Counted from the stretch's first letter, positions 35,212-44,082 are shown. The stretch: DNA of 48,911 nucleotides from RUG12461 sp045657665 (GCA_045657665.1 JAZOTN010000012.1:1-48911), one strand, 5' to 3'. Program-made: numbers and translations. Notes: a model not told the origin generated them from the letters alone.

Positions 35212-35469
35212 TCAATCTCCATCCGGTCCTTCGATCTCCATTTGATCGATATAGAATTCTCTCCCTTCGGTGCTCTTAAATCGGAGCACGGCTTTTTCCG
35301 CAAGAGTGCCTTCAGACAGTATTTCAAAGTACATTTCGATGCATTCCGGCTCATAGCCGCACTGTTTTCCCATGACGACATCCACGAAATTGACCTTTTC
35401 GGCTCTGTTTTCCGTTGCAGAGCGGACGATCATGTCAGTCAGTGCTTTTGTGACGGAAAGCTCATGCAT
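35212..35469 (-). CDS. HypA-like protein lacking the zinc domain
   Basis: 85 aa. The N-terminus MHELSVTKALTDMI and the later CGYEPECIEMYFEILSEGT match the nickel-binding domain of HypA/HybF hydrogenase maturation proteins, including the Met-His-Glu nickel site. Full-length HypA is about 113 aa with a CxxC zinc finger; here the chain stops at residue 85 with no such motif, and I see no frameshift that would restore it. The start lies 8 bp inside the end of metA, so translation is probably coupled. Role with MetA unclear. Confidence 0.78.
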   Translation of the reverse strand: MHELSVTKALTDMIVRSATENRAEKVNFVDVVMGKQCGYEPECIEMYFEILSEGTLAEKAVLRFKSTEGREFYIDQMEIEGPDGD

Positions 35470-36454
35470 TTTCCGGCCTCACATAGTCCTCGTTTTCATC
35501 ATCATCGTTATCGGACTTTGTGTAGCTGGCGCTTTCCAGAGGCGGAATGTTGCGAAGGTCATAAGGCGTTTCCTGATAAACGAAATTGAGCCAGTTCGTA
35601 TAGAAGCAGTTTGATGCGGAACGCCATGAAAGCACCGGCTTTTTTTTCGGATCATCATCCGGATAGTAGTTGCAGGGGATCTTCGGATTCAGTCCTTTTC
35701 CGAGATCGCGCTTGTATTCCTTGTCCAGTGTAAACCGGTCATACTCACTGTGCCCGGTGACGAAGACCTGACGCGTGGAATAGGCAAGGATCACGCAGCT
35801 TCCGGCCTCCTTGCTGTTTGCAACGGTATAGAGCTCCGGATTTCCTGCGACTTCTTCCTCGTTCAGCCCGGTGTACCTCGAGACCGGGCAGAAGAAATAG
35901 TCATCCATACCGCGCATGATCATTTTCTTTCGGTGAAGAACCTTATGGCGGTATACCCCGGAAAGCTTTTCCGGAAGAAGGATCTTTTCAATGCCGTGAT
36001 GATAATATAGACCGGCCTGCGCGCCCCAGCAGATATGAAAGGTGGAGAAAACATGGGTTTTTGACCATTCGAAGATCGCTGCCAGTTCCTCCCAGTATTC
36101 GACTTCTTCAAAAGCCATCTGCTCAACCGGAGCTCCTGTGATAATAAGTCCGTCGAAGTACTGCCACTCAATATCGCTGAAGTTGTCATAAAACCGGTTC
36201 AGATGGGAAGCAGCGGTATGTGTGGATTGATGGGATTCCACTTTCATGAACGTGATCTGGGTCTGGATCGGGAAGTTGCTCAGCATCCGAAGGAGATCCA
36301 GTTCCGTGTCCTGCTTGATGGGCATCAGGTTCAGGATGCAGATCTGAAGCGGACGGATTTCCTGGGTGTGCGCACGTTCTTCATCAATGACGAAAATGTT
36401 TTCGGATTCGAGGATCTGCTTCGCCGGCAGATCATTTTGTACAATAATCGGCAT
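35462..36454 (-). CDS. metA: Homoserine O-acetyltransferase/succinyltransferase MetA
   Basis: 330 aa. It acylates homoserine at the first committed step of methionine synthesis. Clear MetA signature from MPIIVQNDLPA onward, with ILNLMPIKQDTE, the catalytic cysteine in FHICWGAQAG, and the SRYTG and GHSEYDR blocks. Clostridial MetA enzymes usually use acetyl-CoA; I cannot settle acyl specificity from sequence alone. The C-terminus carries an acidic tail (DNDDDENED). The intergenic region to 36573 is divergent; no T-box or SAM riboswitch is recognised in it. Confidence 0.96.
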   Translation of the reverse strand: MPIIVQNDLPAKQILESENIFVIDEERAHTQEIRPLQICILNLMPIKQDTELDLLRMLSNFPIQTQITFMKVESHQSTHTAASHLNRFYDNFSDIEWQYFDGLIITGAPVEQMAFEEVEYWEELAAIFEWSKTHVFSTFHICWGAQAGLYYHHGIEKILLPEKLSGVYRHKVLHRKKMIMRGMDDYFFCPVSRYTGLNEEEVAGNPELYTVANSKEAGSCVILAYSTRQVFVTGHSEYDRFTLDKEYKRDLGKGLNPKIPCNYYPDDDPKKKPVLSWRSASNCFYTNWLNFVYQETPYDLRNIPPLESASYTKSDNDDDENEDYVRPENA

Positions 36455-36560
36455 AGTATAATCACAATCCTGTGTATGAAAATATAAACGCTTACTATAT
36501 ATTAGCTGATTTCATAGGGAATCACAACCATAAACAGTAGATAGTTGTGCGGATTTGGTT

Positions 36561-36566
36561 TATAAT
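36561..36566 (+). promoter_or_regulatory. -10 box placed for a leaderless transcript
   Basis: TATAAT ends 6 bases before the ATG at 36573, the same spacing as at 31792/31804. A weak TAGATA lies 17 bases upstream of it. No ribosome-binding site is present. Confidence 0.5.
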
Positions 36567-36572
36567 GAACCC

Positions 36573-38198
36573 ATGTCTGAAAAAAAGGAAAAAAACATTC
36601 TTCAAAGTAAACCGTATTTATACCTGACGGAGTTTTTTGCGGGGATGGCGGTCATGGCGGTGGAACTCGGAGCGAGCCGTCTTCTGGCGCCGTATTTCAG
36701 TTCCTCCCAGATTGTCTGGACCATTATTATCGGAACCATTATGATCGCCATGGCGCTCGGTAACGTTTACGGAGGAAGAACCGCAGATAAAAACCCCGAT
36801 CCGTCGCGTCTCTACCGGCGTATGATCATTGCGGCCATCTGGATCGCGGCGATCCCCGTAGTCGGGAAATACATTATTGCCGGTATCGCGGGCATCATGA
36901 TCTTTACGATCAATACGAATTTCCTTGTGATCGCTGCATTTGCGGCATGTCTGATCATCTTTGTATTTCCGCTGTTTCTGCTCGGAACGGTCACACCGTC
37001 GCTCGTCAAATATACGACTGACAGCCTGGAGGATAACGGACGTACCGTCGGAACCCTCGGGGCATTTAATACGATCGGCAGCATTCTCGGTACCTTTCTT
37101 CCGACCTTTGTGACGATCCCGGCGGTCGGGACTGCCATCTCTTTTCTGATCTTCGGCGGGATCCTTTTGTTCCTTGCGATCCTTTACTTTGTCAGCGGCA
37201 GGGTGCGGTCAAAGGCGGCAGTGGTCGGTGTTATACTGTTTGTACTCTGCTGTATTTTCGGCCATAACAGCAGCTTTGCGTTCTGGGAAAAGGATCTGAC
37301 GGCAGAGGAGGAATCCGTTTACAATTACCTCCAGGTCAAAGAGGATGACGAGAGGGTGGTGCTTTCCACTAACGTGCTGTTCGGAGTGCAGTCGGTCCTG
37401 ATGAAAACGGGAGATCTGACCGGGATGTACTATGATTACGCGATGGCGGCACCGTTTATGGCAGGAGCGAGAGAAAAGGACGAGATGGATATCCTGATCC
37501 TCGGAAATGGTACCGGCACGTTTGCAACCCAGTGCCAGAAATACTTCGGAGACGAGCTTGGGGACGGCCTGCGGATCGAGGCAGTCGAGATCGATGACAA
37601 GATCACGGATCTCGCAAAGGAATACTTTGCGCTTTCTCCGGATGTGAAGGTGACGACCTATGACGGGAGAGCTTATCTGGCGGCACTTGACGGACAGTAT
37701 GACGTGATCATGGTGGACGCATATCAGGATATCACGATCCCCTTCCAGATGTCTTCGCAGGAGTTTTTTTCCATGGTAAGTGATCATCTCCGGGATGACG
37801 GGATCATGGTGGTCAACATGAATATGCGCGGCTCCGTAGAAGGGAGCATCAATGATTATATTTCCGATACCATCGGCACGGTCTTTCCCTGTATTTACAC
37901 TGCAGATGTCGCATACAGCACCAACCGTGAACTGTTCGCGGCCAAGGACGAAAAGGCGTTATCCCGTTTTGAGGAAAACAAAGAGAAAGAACCGGATCAG
38001 CGTCTTGCCGCCATGATGGAGGTTGTTTCGGATTCCCTTAAGCCGTATGAACCGGGCGATTATCTCCTCACGGACGACAAAGCTCCGGTTGAGCTTCTCG
38101 GCATGAAGGTGATCGATGAACTGATCGCGGATGAGGTGTCGTTTTACCGTTCCATTTATGAGGAACGCGGAGTGGAAGGGCTCCTTGAGATGTTATGA
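36573..38198 (+). CDS. Membrane-anchored spermidine synthase-like protein
   Basis: 541 aa from the ATG at 36573. The N-terminal half is hydrophobic with about seven or eight membrane segments (LYLTEFFAGMAVMAVELGAS onward). The C-terminal half is a soluble SpeE-type methyltransferase-fold domain: ILILGNGTGTFA, a VEIDDKI acidic motif II, and DVIMVDAY. This architecture is found in MFS/spermidine-synthase fusion proteins; whether they make polyamines is often unknown. The next gene overlaps it by 4 bp. No ribosome-binding site is seen, and a possible leaderless promoter precedes it. Confidence 0.88.
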   Translation: MSEKKEKNILQSKPYLYLTEFFAGMAVMAVELGASRLLAPYFSSSQIVWTIIIGTIMIAMALGNVYGGRTADKNPDPSRLYRRMIIAAIWIAAIPVVGKYIIAGIAGIMIFTINTNFLVIAAFAACLIIFVFPLFLLGTVTPSLVKYTTDSLEDNGRTVGTLGAFNTIGSILGTFLPTFVTIPAVGTAISFLIFGGILLFLAILYFVSGRVRSKAAVVGVILFVLCCIFGHNSSFAFWEKDLTAEEESVYNYLQVKEDDERVVLSTNVLFGVQSVLMKTGDLTGMYYDYAMAAPFMAGAREKDEMDILILGNGTGTFATQCQKYFGDELGDGLRIEAVEIDDKITDLAKEYFALSPDVKVTTYDGRAYLAALDGQYDVIMVDAYQDITIPFQMSSQEFFSMVSDHLRDDGIMVVNMNMRGSVEGSINDYISDTIGTVFPCIYTADVAYSTNRELFAAKDEKALSRFEENKEKEPDQRLAAMMEVVSDSLKPYEPGDYLLTDDKAPVELLGMKVIDELIADEVSFYRSIYEERGVEGLLEML

Positions 38199-38710
38199 AA
38201 ACACTGTTTGTCATGGATGAAAAAGACTATACGGAGGAGATGCCTGTCGTGGAAAGGACCACGGTGCGTGCCCTGATCGAGCGCGACGGACTCTTTGCGA
38301 TGCAAAAGAGCAGATACGGCGAGTACAAGATCCCGGGCGGCGCTCCGGATCCGGATGAAACCATGGAGGATGCCCTGGTTCGGGAGGTGCGTGAGGAAAC
38401 AGGCCTTTTTGTGGAAAGGGATTCGATCCGCGAGGTTGGGATGACCTTGGAAATGCGTGAGGATGCGCATAAAAAAGGTGTGAAGTTTGTCAGGCGCACC
38501 TATTTTTACAGCTGCCGCGTCGGAGATGAGATCGGGGAAACCAGCATGACAAGGAGTGAGATCGATCTCGGATTTACGCTCGTATGGGCGGGGAGAGATG
38601 AGATCATTGCGGGGAACCGTGTTGCCCTTCGTGAAAAATGGAACATCCGGGATACGGAGTTTTTCCAGTGGATGAAGGACCATCCGGGAGAGCTGGAGAA
38701 TATCGGATGA
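38195..38710 (+). CDS. Nudix hydrolase
   Basis: 171 aa. The Nudix box is complete: GGAPDPDETMEDALVREV with REETGL after it, fitting G-x5-E-x7-REUxEExGU. It hydrolyses a nucleoside diphosphate linked to another group; substrate unknown. The start overlaps the membrane protein gene and the stop overlaps the next gene, so it is the middle of a three-gene operon. Confidence 0.92.
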   Translation: MKTLFVMDEKDYTEEMPVVERTTVRALIERDGLFAMQKSRYGEYKIPGGAPDPDETMEDALVREVREETGLFVERDSIREVGMTLEMREDAHKKGVKFVRRTYFYSCRVGDEIGETSMTRSEIDLGFTLVWAGRDEIIAGNRVALREKWNIRDTEFFQWMKDHPGELENIG

Positions 38711-39921
38711 TGGAGCTGCGCCGGATTATATTGATGCAGCAGGGCGTGGAAACCCTCGACTTTTTTTCGAGACAGCTCGGCGATGCCTTTCAAAAGAGAG
38801 GGCTTTCCGTTTTTTATTTTGATCTGACAAGCGGAGAACGGGACGCAAAGCATCTGAAAAAATTTCAAAAAAGTGGGGAGACGGCGCTCATCACGTTCAA
38901 TTTCGAAGGGCTGGAGCGGGAGGAAGGATTGTTTTCGCCGGCAGAAGGGTATCTCTGGCAGGCTTACCGAATCCCGTGTTTCAACATCTGCGTGGATCAT
39001 CCGTACTGGTACGAAAACCGTTTTGCAAATCTTTTGGAGGATGAGGAGCGGCATCCGGGGATGTTGCCGCTTTATCATCACGTTTCCATCGACCGTAATC
39101 ATGAAAAATATCTGAAGGACTATTATCCCGAGTTTCAGAGCGCCGGATTTCTGCCGCTTGCGGGAAGTGCCTTTCTGCCGGGAGAGAGTTTTCCGCCGGT
39201 TTCGGAGCGGAAAACGGAGCTGCTCTTTACCGGTCATTACACGGAACTTCCGTTCTTTGACGCGAGCATCCATGCGATCAATGAAGAATATGCCGCATTT
39301 TATATGGGGATTATAGAGGATCTCATTTCTCATCCGTCGAAAACGGCGGAAGAAGTGGAACTGCAACATGTTCAGAGGGAAACAGGGGAAACGGATCCGA
39401 AGATGCTGAGGCTTGTTTTTTACAAGATGCTTTTCGTGGATCTTTATGTGAGAAACTATTATCGGGGAAAAGCCGTGCAGATCCTTGCGGATGCCGGGTT
39501 TCCGGTAACGGTGATCGGAAAAGGATGGGATAAGCTTCCGCTCCGCAAAAAAGAAAACCTTACAATCCTGCCGCGCAGGGACTCCGCCGGGTGCCTTAAG
39601 GCACTCCTTGATGCGAAGGTTTCCCTCAATGTGCTGCCCTGGTTCAAGGACGGAGCCCATGACCGGGTGTTCAGCTCGATCTTAAACGGCGCGGTGAGCC
39701 TTACGGATCCGAGCACCTATCTTCTGGAGGAGTTGCCGGAAGGTATAGGGACGCATTATTTTTCCTTGGAGAATATGGACGAAGAGCTTCCACGGGCTGC
39801 AGAGGAACTGCTTTCATCCCCATCACTCTGCAGGGACATAGTATCCCGTGGTTATACTCCCGTCCGCTCCTCCCACACTTGGGACACGAGAGCAGATTTT
39901 TTACTTCGCAATCTCATATAA
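38707..39921 (+). CDS. CgeB-like glycosyltransferase (Glyco_trans_1_2)
   Basis: 404 aa from the ATG at 38707, which overlaps the Nudix stop codon; longer starts lie within that gene. It is a homologue of the protein at 26596: FNFEGL, CVDHPYWYENRF, FTGHYTEL and SLNVLPWFKDGAHDRVFSS. It lies about 5 kb outside the main glycan island, in a different operon, suggesting that the glycan machinery is not confined to the island. Donor unknown. Confidence 0.84.
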   Translation: MMELRRIILMQQGVETLDFFSRQLGDAFQKRGLSVFYFDLTSGERDAKHLKKFQKSGETALITFNFEGLEREEGLFSPAEGYLWQAYRIPCFNICVDHPYWYENRFANLLEDEERHPGMLPLYHHVSIDRNHEKYLKDYYPEFQSAGFLPLAGSAFLPGESFPPVSERKTELLFTGHYTELPFFDASIHAINEEYAAFYMGIIEDLISHPSKTAEEVELQHVQRETGETDPKMLRLVFYKMLFVDLYVRNYYRGKAVQILADAGFPVTVIGKGWDKLPLRKKENLTILPRRDSAGCLKALLDAKVSLNVLPWFKDGAHDRVFSSILNGAVSLTDPSTYLLEELPEGIGTHYFSLENMDEELPRAAEELLSSPSLCRDIVSRGYTPVRSSHTWDTRADFLLRNLI

Positions 39922-39970
39922 CACCCGAGCCTCGCGGAAGAGGCGAGTTATCTAAAAGGAGGGGAATGCC

Positions 39971-41359
39971 ATGTCAGTTGTCGGTGCGATCATGGTGCCG
40001 CACCCGCCGCTTATTGTTCCTGAAGTCGGCCGGGGCGGTGAAAAAGAAATATCAGAAACAAGCCGGGCTTATGAAAAGGCCGCGGAATTTGTCCGGGATT
40101 TAAAACCGGAGACTATCGTCCTGACGTCTCCGCATGCGGTGATGTATGCCGATTATTTCCATATCTCTCCCGGAAAGGAAGCTTCCGGAGATCTTTCTCG
40201 CTTCGGAGCACCTCAGGTTGCATACACCGTTACGTATGATACGGAGTTTGTAAAGGATCTGGAGAATACGGCGGCGCTCGCTCATTTTCCTGCCGGTACC
40301 TATGGTGACCGGATGAGAGAACTGGATCACGGAACGATCGTGCCGCTTTATTTTATCAGCAAAGCTTATCCGGATTTTGATCTCGTGCGGATCGGTCTGT
40401 CCGGGGAATCCCTTCTGGATCACTACCGGCTCGGCATGATGATCCAGAAGACGGCGGAAAAACTCGGGAGACGGGTGGTTCATGTTGCGAGCGGTGACCT
40501 TTCCCATAAGCTGAAGGCGTCCGGCCCATACGGGTTCGCGCCGGAAGGACCGTTATATGATGAGAAGATCATGTATACCATGGGACGGGCGGCGTTTTCG
40601 GAATTGCTTTCTTTTTCCGACGAGCTTTGCGACAAAGCGGCAGAATGCGGCCACCGCTCATTTGTAATCATGGCGGGAACTTTGGACGGGTTTTCGGTGG
40701 AAACGGAAAAGCTCAATCACGAGGATAAGACCGGAGTCGGATATGGCGTCTGTACCTACCGCGTGACCGGAGAAGACCGGGAACGCCGGTTTTATGAGAA
40801 ACATACGGGGATCATTAAAAAACAGACCGAGGAGAAACGAAAGATGGAAGATGCATATGTCTCACTGGCGAGAAAGTCATTGGAATCCTATATCACAACG
40901 GGCACGGTAATCGACGTGCCGGAGGGACTGCCGGAGGAACTGACAGCCACGAGAGCCGGCGCGTTTGTTTCCCTCCATAAAAACGGTCGCCTTCGGGGCT
41001 GCATCGGAACCATTTCTCCTATCCAGGACAATCTGGCAGAGGAGATCATCGGAAACGCGATCTCGGCGTCAACGAAGGATCCCCGTTTTATGCCGGTAAG
41101 GCCGGACGAGCTTTCGGAGCTTGAGATCTCTGTGGATGTTCTTTCTCCGGCAGAGCCGATCGCATCGGAAGCGGAGTTGGAGCCGAAACGATATGGCGTT
41201 ATTGTGACAAAGGGCGGACGAAGAGGATTGCTGCTGCCGAATCTGGATGGTGTGGATACGGTAGAAGAACAGGTTCGTATCGCAAAGCAGAAAGCCGGGA
41301 TCGACCCGGATGATAAGGACGTTGAACTGGAGCGGTTCGAAGTCGTTCGCCATTATTAA
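39971..41359 (+). CDS. Fusion of extradiol-dioxygenase-like and AMMECR1 domains
   Basis: 462 aa. Residues 1-270 resemble class III extradiol ring-cleavage dioxygenases (MVPHPPLIVPEVGRG, TSPHAVMYADYF, SGDLSHKL; histidines match metal ligands). Residues 290-462 are an AMMECR1 domain (RAGAFVSLHKNGRLRGCIG). Such fusions belong to the three-part AmmeMemoRadiSam system; its radical SAM member is not in this window. A strong AGGAGGGG lies just before the start. Biochemical role unknown. Confidence 0.9.
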   Translation: MSVVGAIMVPHPPLIVPEVGRGGEKEISETSRAYEKAAEFVRDLKPETIVLTSPHAVMYADYFHISPGKEASGDLSRFGAPQVAYTVTYDTEFVKDLENTAALAHFPAGTYGDRMRELDHGTIVPLYFISKAYPDFDLVRIGLSGESLLDHYRLGMMIQKTAEKLGRRVVHVASGDLSHKLKASGPYGFAPEGPLYDEKIMYTMGRAAFSELLSFSDELCDKAAECGHRSFVIMAGTLDGFSVETEKLNHEDKTGVGYGVCTYRVTGEDRERRFYEKHTGIIKKQTEEKRKMEDAYVSLARKSLESYITTGTVIDVPEGLPEELTATRAGAFVSLHKNGRLRGCIGTISPIQDNLAEEIIGNAISASTKDPRFMPVRPDELSELEISVDVLSPAEPIASEAELEPKRYGVIVTKGGRRGLLLPNLDGVDTVEEQVRIAKQKAGIDPDDKDVELERFEVVRHY

Positions 41360-41392
41360 GGAAACGCCGGTCTCAAAAAACCACAAAAACTG

Positions 41393-41421
41393 TTGACACG
41401 CACAAAACGAGGCATTATAAT
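41393..41421 (+). promoter_or_regulatory. Perfect consensus sigma-A promoter for rplM-rpsI
   Basis: TTGACA at 41393-41398 and TATAAT at 41416-41421, spaced by 17 bases, are an exact match to consensus, as expected for a ribosomal protein operon. Confidence 0.95.
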
Positions 41422-41427
41422 GTCTTA

Positions 41428-41481
41428 GTCTGGCGAAAAGCAGGAAAGCTGCGCCCGGTACACGCATCTTTCCTGTTTTTA
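41428..41481 (+). ncRNA. L13 leader (ribosomal protein autoregulatory RNA)
   Basis: The 5' untranslated region contains AGGAAAGCTGCGCCCGG and ends with a CTTTCCT that pairs with AGGAAAG, then five T residues. This matches the layout of the Firmicutes L13 leader (Rfam L13_leader family), thought to bind L13 and control its own operon. The T-run lets the hairpin act as an attenuator. Confidence 0.75.
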
Positions 41482-41525
41482 TAGATAGTTTCTATGTGAC
41501 AGTTCATCAGTCAGGAGGAAAACCA

Positions 41526-41954
41526 ATGAAAACATTTATGGCGAGCCCTTCTGCCGTAGAGCGCAAGTGGTATGTCGTAGACGCTGACGGCAAGACACTT
41601 GGACGCCTCTCTTCCGAGGTTGCCAAGGTGCTTCGGGGCAAGAATAAACCGATCTTTACACCGCATGAAGACACCGGCGATTACGTGATCGTCGTAAACG
41701 CGGAGAAGATCAAAGTCACCGGCAAGAAGCTGGATCAGAAGATGTATTATCATCATTCCGACTATGTCGGCGGCCTCAAGGAAATGAATCTGAAGGAAAT
41801 GCTGAGCAAGCACCCCGAGCGTGTGATCGAGCATGCGGTAAAGGGTATGCTTCCGAAGGGACCCCTTGGCAGAGAGATGGGAAAGAAGCTCTTTGTATAC
41901 GCAGGTCCGGAGCATAAGCACGCGGCACAGAAGCCGGAAGCACTGAGCTTCTGA
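41526..41954 (+). CDS. rplM: 50S ribosomal protein L13
   Basis: 142 aa, standard length. Signature KWYVVDADGKTLGRLSSEVA at the N-terminus and GMLPKGPLGR near 100. The ATG at 41526 has AGGAGG upstream; an earlier in-frame start at 41496 lies in the leader. It is the first gene of the rplM-rpsI operon, as in most bacteria. Confidence 0.98.
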   Translation: MKTFMASPSAVERKWYVVDADGKTLGRLSSEVAKVLRGKNKPIFTPHEDTGDYVIVVNAEKIKVTGKKLDQKMYYHHSDYVGGLKEMNLKEMLSKHPERVIEHAVKGMLPKGPLGREMGKKLFVYAGPEHKHAAQKPEALSF

Positions 41955-41969
41955 TAGGAGGATAGGAAA

Positions 41970-42365
41970 GTGGCAAAAACAACGAAATTTTACGGAACAG
42001 GTAGAAGAAAATCGTCCGTTGCCAGAGTGTATCTGATGCCGGGAAGCGGCAAGATCACCATCAATCAGAGAGACATTGATGATTATTTCGGGCTTGAGAC
42101 CCTGAAGGTGATCGTAAAGCAGCCTCTTGAGGTAACGGAGTCAACCGGAAAATATGATGTACAGGTCAATGTCAAGGGCGGCGGCTATACCGGACAGGCA
42201 GGTGCAATCCGTCACGGTATCGCGAGAGCGCTGATCGAAGCAGATGAAGAGCTTCGTCCGACCTTGAAGAGCAGCGGCTTCCTGACACGTGATCCGCGTA
42301 TGAAAGAGCGGAAGAAATACGGTCTCAAGGCAGCGAGACGTGCTCCGCAGTTTTCTAAGAGATAA
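41970..42365 (+). CDS. rpsI: 30S ribosomal protein S9
   Basis: 131 aa from a GTG start with AGGAGGATAGG upstream. GTGRRKSSVARVYL near the N-terminus, GGGYTGQAGAIRHGIARAL in the middle, and the C-terminal tail APQFSKR that reaches the ribosomal P site. The last codons and stop form the left edge of an 87-bp sequence found twice more downstream, so the 3' end looks like an integration target. Confidence 0.98.
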   Translation: MAKTTKFYGTGRRKSSVARVYLMPGSGKITINQRDIDDYFGLETLKVIVKQPLEVTESTGKYDVQVNVKGGGYTGQAGAIRHGIARALIEADEELRPTLKSSGFLTRDPRMKERKKYGLKAARRAPQFSKR

Positions 42366-42443
42366 TCGTTTCACAACGTATTACGTCTTTGGACAATCAA
42401 ATACGACTTATTACACCTCAGGACAATTGTCCTGGGGTGTTTT
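42357..42443. repeat. rpsI 3'-end repeat, copy A
   Basis: 87 bp from the last codons of rpsI to the end of its terminator. It matches 45163-45249 and 48494-48580 almost base for base. Copy A is the native one, since it carries the end of the real rpsI. Probable attachment-site-like sequence. Confidence 0.85.
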
Positions 42444-42444
42444 G
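42414..42444 (+). terminator. Intrinsic terminator of the rplM-rpsI operon
   Basis: CACCTCAGGACA pairs with TGTCCTGGGGTG and is followed by TTTT. It is duplicated at 45220-45250 and 48551-48583. Confidence 0.92.
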
Positions 42445-42505
42445 TATTAATATCAAATTTTTCAAATTGTATAAGATAGATATAGTTGATTGCAAATAAT
42501 AGAAT

Positions 42506-42640
42506 GAAACTCAAAAACGGAACTCAAAAGGAACTCAAATAATTTGAGTTCCTTTTTGAGTTCCTGAATAATAATTTAATATGCTTGACGGAACTAAAAA
42601 TTTAGACTATTATGTAAAATATAAGCGGGAGGAACTAAAA
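42506..42640 (+). promoter_or_regulatory. Promoter and multi-copy operator of cassette 1
   Basis: The word GRAACTCAAA occurs at 42506, 42519 and 42530 and inverted at 42542-42552 and 42555-42564, making a nearly perfect palindrome (42519-42564). GGAACTAAAA recurs at 42590-42599, between TTGACG (42585-42590) and TATTAT (42608-42613; spacing 17), and at 42631-42640 over the ribosome-binding site and first base of the start codon. This arrangement fits repression by a DNA-binding protein, most simply the AlbA_2 protein downstream. Confidence 0.7.
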
Positions 42641-44082
42641 TGACAACTGAAGAATTGATTGAAAAATTAAATTTGATACAGAAACTAAAATGTGAAACGC
42701 CAGCAATTGAAATAAAAAGTGCAGAATTGGGCTGTCCAAAGCATTTGTATGATACGTTGTCAAGTTTTTCTAATCAAGATGATGGTGGAATAATAATTTT
42801 TGGAGTGGATGAGGAACAGGATTTTAAGGAAGTAGGTGTTTATGATCCACAGGATATACAAAAGAAGATAAATGAGCAATGCAGTCAGATGGAACCTATT
42901 GTAAGACCACTATTGACTGTTGCTGAAAGAGATGGAAAATTTTTTGTTTCCGCAGAGATTCCGGGAGTTGATATTACTGACAGGCCTGTTTTTTATAAAG
43001 GCAAAGGTAGACTAAAAGGATCCTATGTTCGCGTTGGAGACAGCGATGAGCCTATGACAGAATATGAAGTGTATAGCTATGAGGCATATAGAAAAAAATA
43101 TCAGGATGATATTAGAGTTGTAGAAAGGGCATCACTAGCATCATTAAACCAGGATATGTTATCTAAGTATATAGAGCTGTTAAAGGTTGGAAAACCGCGT
43201 TTGGCAGTCATTTCAGACGAAGAGATTTATGAGCTGATGAGTATTAAGAGAGATAATATTCTTACACTAAGCTCAGTTATGAATTTTAGCCCTTATCCAC
43301 AGGTTTATTTTCCTCAATTATGCATAATTGCTACAGTAGTGCCAGGGACAGATATGGGTGTTGTTGGAGAACAAGGTGAAAGATTTGTCGATAATCAGCG
43401 AATAGAGGGGAATATTCCTGAGATGTTGGAAGGTGCAATGCAATTCATTAGTAGGAATATGCGCTCTATAACATTTATTGATTCACAAACGGGAAAACGC
43501 GAAGATCGTACGGACTATCCTGTTGTTGCTGTCAGGGAGGCAATACTGAATGCATTGGTACATCGCGATTATAGTATTCATACCGAAGGGATGCCTATCC
43601 AAATCATAATGTATGAGGATAGACTAGAAGTGAGGAATCCTGGTGGATTATACGGAAGAATAAGAATTGATCAGTTAGGAAAAGTGCAGCCAGATACCCG
43701 TAATCCTGTAATTGCAAATGAACTAGAGGTGTTGAAGATTACAGAGAATAGATATTCAGGTATTCCGACAATTCGTAGAACAATGCAGGAATATGGACTA
43801 CCAAATCCTGAGTTTTTGGATGAAAGGGGTAGTTTTATTGTTAAATTCTATAAGCGTGGAGCGGGTATTAATCCTATACAGGTCGAAAATATAGAAAATA
43901 ATGAATTGGTGCAATTCTGCAAAACACCAAGGACTAGAATGGAAATCTGCGAGTTCTTGGGAATGAGTTCTGTTACTTACGCTATTCAGACACGTATAAT
44001 GCCGTTGGTTGAACAAGGAATAATAAAGATGAGTATTCCAGACAAACCAAAAAGTCCGAAACAATTGTATTATAGTGAATAA
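42640..44082 (+). CDS. AlbA_2 (Schlafen-type) and HATPase_c_4 protein
   Basis: 480 aa. N-terminal AlbA_2 domain (ETPAIEIKSAE, then GGIIIFGVDEEQDF). A middle linker is followed by a C-terminal HATPase_c_4 domain: VVAVREAILNALVHRDYS and EDRLEVRNPGGLYG. The final ~60 residues look like a winged helix (RTRMEICEFLGMSSVTYAIQ). Proteins of this layout are usually called transcriptional regulators or ATP-binding proteins and are common in defence and mobile islands. GGAGG precedes the ATG. It is AT-rich compared with the upstream chromosome. Probably autoregulatory through the operator cluster upstream. Confidence 0.87.
   Translation: MTTEELIEKLNLIQKLKCETPAIEIKSAELGCPKHLYDTLSSFSNQDDGGIIIFGVDEEQDFKEVGVYDPQDIQKKINEQCSQMEPIVRPLLTVAERDGKFFVSAEIPGVDITDRPVFYKGKGRLKGSYVRVGDSDEPMTEYEVYSYEAYRKKYQDDIRVVERASLASLNQDMLSKYIELLKVGKPRLAVISDEEIYELMSIKRDNILTLSSVMNFSPYPQVYFPQLCIIATVVPGTDMGVVGEQGERFVDNQRIEGNIPEMLEGAMQFISRNMRSITFIDSQTGKREDRTDYPVVAVREAILNALVHRDYSIHTEGMPIQIIMYEDRLEVRNPGGLYGRIRIDQLGKVQPDTRNPVIANELEVLKITENRYSGIPTIRRTMQEYGLPNPEFLDERGSFIVKFYKRGAGINPIQVENIENNELVQFCKTPRTRMEICEFLGMSSVTYAIQTRIMPLVEQGIIKMSIPDKPKSPKQLYYSE

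Noticed and set aside
38506..39660. Long antisense open frame (384 aa) opposite the Nudix/CgeB-like genes
   Set aside because: It has no ribosome-binding site, no recognisable domain and low-complexity basic composition; the plus-strand genes explain the open frame.
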